From positions 1,563,001 to 1,627,000 of the forward strand of contig PYIU01000011.1 of the NCBI GenBank assembly GCA_003415625.1: DNA of 64,000 nucleotides, read 5' to 3'. The position numbers were made by a program, and so were the translations under genes. The notes below the pieces were generated by a model, which saw only the letters and a list, made by a program, of their open reading frames with translations, made no database searches and was not told the DNA's origin. Within the stretch, counting starts at the first letter, position 1. The number at the start of each line of letters is the position of its first letter. Source of the DNA: Aquanectria penicillioides (Eukaryota; Ascomycota; Sordariomycetes; Hypocreales; Nectriaceae). Shown here in pieces: positions 58,240 to 64,000 of this stretch.

Positions 58240-58686
58240 CTAATGCCTCACCGGTTGGTCTCGTTTGTTGACGAGGATCAAAAAAGGGATGCTATGTAAC
58301 TCCTGTGTGTTGGAAAGACTTTGGAGTTCTTCCTTCGCTTCGCCCATTCTGCGGAAATCACTCCCATCCACCACAAAAATCACACCTTGGACGTCGCCAA
58401 TGTGATTTCTCCACAACGCGCGAGTTCGGGTAATTCCACTGACATCCCACATTTCTAATGTCTTTTTCTTATGCGTGATGGTTTCGACGTTGGATCCGTA
58501 TGTATTACTTAGTTTAATGAGATTTCTGAACAACGGAGCGAGCATACCAATAGTAGGAAGCACCATGACTGGTTCGCCAAGCTTTAGTCTATAGAGTATC
58601 GCCGTTTTGCCCGCACCGTCGGGTCCTGCCATCAGAATTCTGGGTTTCCTGCCCCAATGAATCCATTGGATCAGGTCGATGACCAT
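58240..58686 (-). CDS. Divergent ARF-like small GTPase, probably degenerate
   Basis: 148 aa from the first ATG (58684-58686). Clear ARF-family features are [26 protein letters not shown] (G1), PTIG (switch I Thr), WDVSG (G3), [20 protein letters not shown] and LVNKRD (G4 NKxD). Odd points: the G3 sequence is DVSGI instead of DVGGQ, so the catalytic Gln is missing; about 17 extra residues follow PTIG where ARFs run straight into NVET; no myristoylation Gly is seen; and the protein stops after G4, without the G5 motif and last helix. A 3' exon may follow a GTGAGG donor at the stop, but none was found. Could be a pseudogene or a rapidly evolving Arl. Confidence 0.6.
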   Translation of the reverse strand: MVIDLIQWIHWGRKPRILMAGPDGAGKTAILYRLKLGEPVMVLPTIGMLAPLFRNLIKLSNTYGSNVETITHKKKTLEMWDVSGITRTRALWRNHIGDVQGVIFVVDGSDFRRMGEAKEELQSLSNTQELHSIPFLILVNKRDQPVRH

Positions 58687-59632
58687 GTAACGAAGGAGAT
58701 TATCTGCTATGTGGGCGAATGGGTAGTTGGCTTGTCGGTGACTACGGTAACAAGCTGTAAGACTGGATGAGTCCACAGGGCTTTATCGAACGGATCTCTA
58801 TCCTAAATCGGGCTATGATTTGTACGAGCCAGGGATGTGGAGGCCTCCGACAATAGAAAAGATTTGAAGCGAAACCTGTAGGGCCTGTCACATTGTTACT
58901 GCCTCATGGTTGCAGATCAAATCATGCAAGCAAGTCGAACTGGAGCAAGGAAGGAGGGCTGTCACTCCACATGCGAGATGCAGTCTCACAAGAACCCTAC
59001 TAATCATTAAAATGGTGGGTTTACTTGATTAGGAAAGGAGTTGTAAAATTTCTGAGTTTTATAAGCGTTTTTGAACAAGAGAAAACCATGCTTTTAAGGT
59101 TGAAAAGAGTCAAAGGTTTGGGAAAAGTATCTCCAGAGTAGTGAAATAGGGGATATAAAACATAGAAACCACTAAAATTTGTCAACTGTTATTAATAGTG
59201 AACCATTTCAAGACAATGGAATATTGAAAGATATGAATATTTATTTAACATAGCATTTTGAATCTGTAAAAGGCCTAGTAAATATTGCAAATTTCGTATC
59301 TTGAAGCTTATCGGCAGGGACTTTATGTCGTGTCGTAGCTTGTTTCATCATTATACTTCAAAGGAGGCCTCGTTTCATGGTATAATTGTGGAGAACAGAG
59401 TCTTTTGAACGCTAGTACCCGGAGCCCTGTTGAGCCGGACTTGGGCTCTCAACTAGGTGTTCAGACCTGCTCAAATTCCCCCACATATTTTCATATATAA
59501 CCATTCCCCCCCCAACGAGAAATTATTGTTTTACGATGTTCTTAGCGCCACTTCGTAATTTAGTGGTTTATTCTGATTTATCTTTACGCAGATCACCTCT
59601 GCTGTCTCTATTAAGCTGGTCATTAAGTCACA
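58687..59632. other. Intergenic region between divergent GTPase and calcium ATPase
   Basis: About 950 bp. Two further GGAGGCCTC palindromes at 58839-58848 and 59363-59372. A moderately AT-rich stretch runs from 59030 to 59290. No gene. Confidence 0.4.
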
Positions 59633-62600
59633 ATGACCCCTGACAGTCTTGTTGTGCCTCAATTTCCAACAATCTCACGGTCTCGTACTGTCAGCAACAC
59701 TGATTCAATAAGTTATGTTGGATCCGATCCTTTTCTTACACCATTCGGCACTAGTCGTACCAACACTCTGATCGAACACGTCGCAACAGCTCTACAGCCT
59801 GACCCGGGTAGCGAGGGAGACTTCCATGTTGACAACAATCCATTTGCCTTCTCCCCTGGCCAACTTGGTAAACTCTACAATCCAAAGTCTCTATCAGCCT
59901 TTCGAGCACTCGGTGGGCTCCAAGGCATTGCCCGTGGCCTCCAGACAGATCTACGGGCGGGACTCAGCATCGATGAAACATCCGTGTCTTCTAAGATCGC
60001 ATTCGATGAGGCCGTTAAACCATCGATTGGAGAAAAGAAAGCCAAAATATCCACAACTAATAATCACCGTGCTGACAATACAATTGGGGCCTATGGAGAT
60101 CGCATACGTGTTTTCAAGAAGAATGTTCTCCCCGAAAAGAGGCCCCCATCCATCTGGAGGCTGTTGTGGAGAGCCTATAATGAAACAGTACTCATTTTGC
60201 TGACTGTTGCTGGTGTTATTTCCATGGCTTTGGGTCTATACCAAACATTTGGGGTTGAAAAAGATGCTGACGCACCGCCTTCGGTTGATTGGGTCGAGGG
60301 AGTGGCCATCTGTGTAGCCATTGTCATTGTCACAATGGTTGGTGGCCATAACGATTGGCAGAAGGAGAAAGCATTCGTGAAGCTGAACGCCAAAAAAGAG
60401 GACCGAGAGATTAAGATTCTCCGATCAGGAAAAACGTCGATGACAAACGTTCATGAAATTGTGGTGGGCGATGTTCTTCACCTGGAACCCGGTGATATGA
60501 TCCCCGTTGACGGGGTCTTGATCGAAGGACATGATGTGAAGTGTGATGAGTCTTCGGCTACTGGAGAGTCCGATGCGCTAAAAAAGACTGGAGGAGACCG
60601 TGTCATGGAGCTTCTGGACAATGGCCAAGGTGTAGAGGGGTTAGATCCATTCATCATCTCGGGAACGAGAGTGCTCGAGGGTAAGAAGCCCCGGCCTTTG
60701 TTTCTTCCTCTGTGTACTGATGCTTCTAGGGATGGGCACCTTTGTCTGCACTGCCGTTGGCGAGCATAGCAGCTTCGGCAAGATTATGATGTCTGTCCGC
60801 ACTGAAGTTGAACCCACTCCTCTACAGAAGAAGCTCGAGCGCCTTGCTGTCGCTATTGCATGGTTGGGTGGCGGAGCTGCTGTTTTCATGTTCTTTATTC
60901 TCCTCTTTCGCTTTGTTGCTGGATTGCCTAGTGACTCCCGTCCGGCAACAGAAAAGGCATCAACCTTTATGGATCTGCTAGTTGTAGCCATTGCTATCAT
61001 CGCCGTTGCCGTTCCGGAAGGCTTGCCTTTGGCAGTAACGCTAGCTCTTGCGTTCGCAACCACGAAACTGCTCAAGGAGAATAATCTTGTTCGCGTGCTG
61101 CAATCATGCGAAACAATGGGCAACGCCACGGCGATCTGTTCTGACAAAACGGGAACTCTGGTGAGTAAATCATAAGCATAAATCCACGGTAATGGAGGCT
61201 AAAAATTTAGACAACGAACAAAATGACAGTGGTTTCGGGCCGCTTTGATCGCTCAAACTTCACGACTTCCTCCGACAGCGAAGCACAGTCAGCCACCCAG
61301 TGGGCGGCTACACTACCAGAGGCCACCAAATCAGCACTCGTTCAGTCAATTGCCCTGAATTCCACTGCATTCGAAGCCGAGGAAGATGGCCAAGTAACAT
61401 TTACTGGTTCAAAAACCGAAACAGCGCTTCTGCAGTTTTCCCAGGACCATCTTGGACTTCAGGCTCTCACGGTGACCCGCGCCAATACAAAGGTTGTCCA
61501 GGTGATGCCTTTCGACTCGAGCCGAAAATGCATGGCCACGGTCATCGAAATACAGCCAAACACGAAGTATCGCCTTCTTGTCAAAGGAGCATCGGAGATT
61601 CTTTTAAACTACTGCTCACGCCTCGCAGACGTCGACTCGTTAGACGAGAGATCAATAACAAATGATGATCGTACCTCAATCAGTGGTACCATCGATGAAT
61701 ATGCCAGAAAGTCGCTACGCACAATTGGATTAGTCTACAAGGACTTTGCGCAATGGCCACCCGCGGGTGTTGAGTCAGAGGATGGCCACGTTGATATCGG
61801 AGCATTTCTCCATGATCTCGTGTTCCTGGGTGTTGTTGGCATCCAGGATCCCGTCAGACCAGGAGTGCCCGAGGCAGTGCGAAAAGCTCAACACGCAGGC
61901 GTAACTGTCCGTATGGTTACGGGGGATAATATCATCACAGCGAAGGCCATTGCCACCGAGTGTGGTATCTTCACCGAGGGAGGAGTTGTCATGGAAGGCC
62001 CCCAGTTCCGAAGACTTTCAGACAATGAAATGGACAAGACACTTCCCAAGTTGCAGATATTGGCTCGCTCATCACCGGAAGATAAGAGAATCCTTGTTAC
62101 AAGACTCAAGGCTCTTGGTGAAACTGTCGCCGTCACTGGCGATGGTACGAATGATGCGCCGGCTCTGAAGGCAGCCGATGTCGGCTTTTCTATGGGAATT
62201 TCAGGTACTGAAGTGGCCAAAGAGGCATCCGCCATCATTCTTATGGATGACAACTTCACATCCATTGTCACAGCCCTCAAGTGGGGTCGCGCGGTCAACG
62301 ACGCGGTGCAAAAATTCCTCCAAGTAAATATTGCCAAAGATATGATGGGCACCTGACCTGGCACGAGAACTAACACTGAGCTAGTTTCAAATAACTGTGA
62401 ACATCACAGCCGTCATAATCGCATTCGTTTCCTCCATGTACAGTGCTGCCATGGAGCCAGTTCTTAAGGCGGTGCAACTGTTATGGATTAACCTAATCAT
62501 GGATACTTTTGCTGCGCTTGCGTTGGCCACTGACCCTCCAACGGATGCAATCTTAAATCGGCCACCCCAGGGGAAAGGCTCACCCCTCATCACCATGAAT

Positions 62601-63264
62601 GTAAGCGAGAGTGATGATGCGATCCATTGGTGATGAAACTAACGGTGAATAGATGTGGAAAATGATCATTGGACAATCTATATTCCAGCTAATTGTCACT
62701 TTGACCCTGTACTTTGCTGGGCCAGAAATCCTCAAGTACGAGCGACATAACGAGGACGATATGTTGATTCTCGACACCATCATTTTCAACACGTTCGTCT
62801 GGATGCAAATTTTCAACGAACTCAACAACAGACGTCTCGATGACAAATTCAACATTTTTGAGGGCATTCACCGCAACAAATTCTTCATTTTCATCAATTG
62901 CTTGATGGTTGGTCTTCAGGTCGGAATCATCTTCGTCGGATCCACAGTATTTGAGATTAAGAGTGGAGGTCTCAATGGTGCGCAATGGGCAATCTCTATT
63001 CTTGTCGCCATAATGTGTCTTCCCTGGGGCGTCGTTATCAGAATCTTCCCCGACGCCTGGTTTGAATCGATTGTGCATGTCGTCACTAAGCCATTTATTG
63101 CAGCATACAGGATGGTTCGAGTGCCCTTCACAAAACTATCCACATACCTCAAGAGACTGCGTCCCAAGCGTGGCGAGAAAGACAGTGTTACGCCGGCTAT
63201 TCAAATCAGTCCATCAGCTGGCGGGAGTGCTGGACGACGGAAAAGCGAAAAAGCATCAGCTTAG
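59633..63264 (+). CDS. PMCA-type P-type calcium ATPase (Pmc1-like)
   Basis: Five exons, 59633-60680, 60730-61160, 61211-62323, 62385-62600 and 62653-63264, totalling 1,139 aa. P-type landmarks are all present: SATGES (actuator), VPEGLPLAVTLALAF (PEGL, calcium site in M4), CSDKTGTL|TTNKM (phosphorylated Asp, with the third-exon junction inside the motif), KGASEI, and GDGTNDAPALKAADVGFSMG (hinge). The M5-M10 segment includes LLWINLIMDTFAALALATDPPT. No long C-terminal calmodulin-binding tail is seen; the N-terminal 170 residues are soluble and may be regulatory. It pumps calcium from cytosol into the vacuole. All key residues are intact. Confidence 0.94.
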
Positions 63265-63436
63265 AATCCGAGTACGGGAAGCAGCGTGCTATCGATCTGA
63301 AGGCTGGAGAGATTATGGATAAGTAGATTCGAACATATACAGGAATATAGGCGTAAAAGTTCAAGTTATCTTTGTTTGAATAAAATGTACCCGGTGGGTC
63401 ATATAGAAGCGCGCTACGCTGGGCTTGTAGACAACC

Positions 63437-63460
63437 CCACCTCTCCTGCCGGAGAGGTGG
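63437..63460. repeat. Perfect 10-bp stem, 4-base loop hairpin
   Basis: CCACCTCTCC-TGCC-GGAGAGGTGG lies 170 bp downstream of the ATPase stop and just before the AT-rich block. It could be a 3' UTR structure or the edge of a repeat element. Confidence 0.7.
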
Positions 63461-63499
63461 TAATAAAACCCATAACCGCATTACTAGCGTAACCAACTT

Positions 63500-64000
63500 T
63501 TCCAATATAGCTTATCTATAACTTTATTAAATAAAGTCTAAATATAAAGATAAAGATATTATTAGAATTACTTACTTTAAAATAATTGGTTCTATTAATA
63601 TAAATTATTTTAATAGTATAGTTATTAAATTCTAGCTATATAAAGCTTAAGCTTATTAATGCTATTATAACTTTAAAATAGTAATTTATATACCTTTTAT
63701 AAAAATAATAGCATTAAGTTCTTTTTTATTAAAATATTAATTTAATGCTTATTTAAAGCTAAATCTACTATAATTTATATTAAGTATTTAGCTATAAGCT
63801 TAATTATTAATATCTTTATTTATTATAGCATTTTAAATATATAAAAAAGATTAATATAAAGCCTTAATTTAAATAATTTAAATAATTTTAATTAAAATAT
63901 TATTAAAGCCTATATTTAAGGGTAAAAAAAGCAACTTAATTAATAAATATAATATTATTAATATAAAGTCCTTTAGGCTATAATTTTAATTGCTATTTTA
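63500..64000. repeat. Extremely AT-rich block, likely RIP-mutated repeat
   Basis: From about 63500 to the window end the sequence is nearly all A and T with frequent TA, and has no coding potential. The change from the gene-bearing sequence is sharp. This is the usual look of a transposon relic altered by repeat-induced point mutation in ascomycetes. Confidence 0.75.

Noticed and set aside
58500..58560. Intron in the ARF-like gene after PTIG
   Set aside because: A GT donor exists, but the only nearby AG acceptor does not restore the NVET frame, so the extra residues were left in the protein.

Overview
The window comes from a filamentous ascomycete, most likely a sordariomycete of hypocrealean type. 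Genes are split by short introns (about 47-80 nt) with GT-AG ends and CTAAC-like branch points. The gene families are fungal: HET, NACHT-ankyrin, a highly reducing PKS, P450 remnants. Some pieces look decayed by C-to-T change. The genus cannot be fixed from sequence alone, but a PKS ending in a carnitine-acyltransferase-type domain is an architecture known from Trichoderma.

Left end (1-12.2 kb): a secondary-metabolite locus. A BAHD-like acyltransferase, cut by the window edge, lies upstream of a highly reducing PKS of about 3,175 residues (KS-AT-DH-MT-ER-KR-ACP-cAT). The PKS reading frame is broken twice, each time at a run of six C.

12.4-29.4 kb: an accessory stretch. It holds a HET-domain gene, a glutathione S-transferase, an alpha/beta-hydrolase pseudogene disrupted by a 643-bp inverted-repeat element (itself carrying a nested 151-bp insert), a stand-alone nucleoside-phosphorylase-like protein, a DUF7053-like protein, a 1.5-kb field of a recurring short motif, a transporter remnant and a large TPR-CHAT protein.

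30-44 kb: more metabolic. It holds a mitochondrial-type zinc alcohol dehydrogenase, a small secreted cysteine-rich protein, a membrane-protein pseudogene with several nonsense codons, a long-chain acyl-CoA synthetase with a microsatellite-rich upstream region, a macro-domain protein and an Old Yellow Enzyme homologue with a one-base frame break at a G run.

45-64 kb: an F-box/ankyrin gene converges on a giant NACHT-ankyrin NLR (about 2,228 aa). A P450 pseudogene, a divergent ARF-like GTPase and a PMCA-type calcium ATPase follow, and the window ends in an extremely AT-rich block.

Two themes stand out. First, HET, PNP-like, CHAT, F-box-ankyrin and NACHT-ankyrin proteins cluster within 42 kb, which resembles a fungal self/non-self or programmed-death island. 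Second, pseudogenes and small inverted-repeat elements are frequent, as expected of a fast-evolving accessory region. Exon structures were worked out by eye from splice signals and family conservation; the summed exon lengths keep frame in every intact gene.
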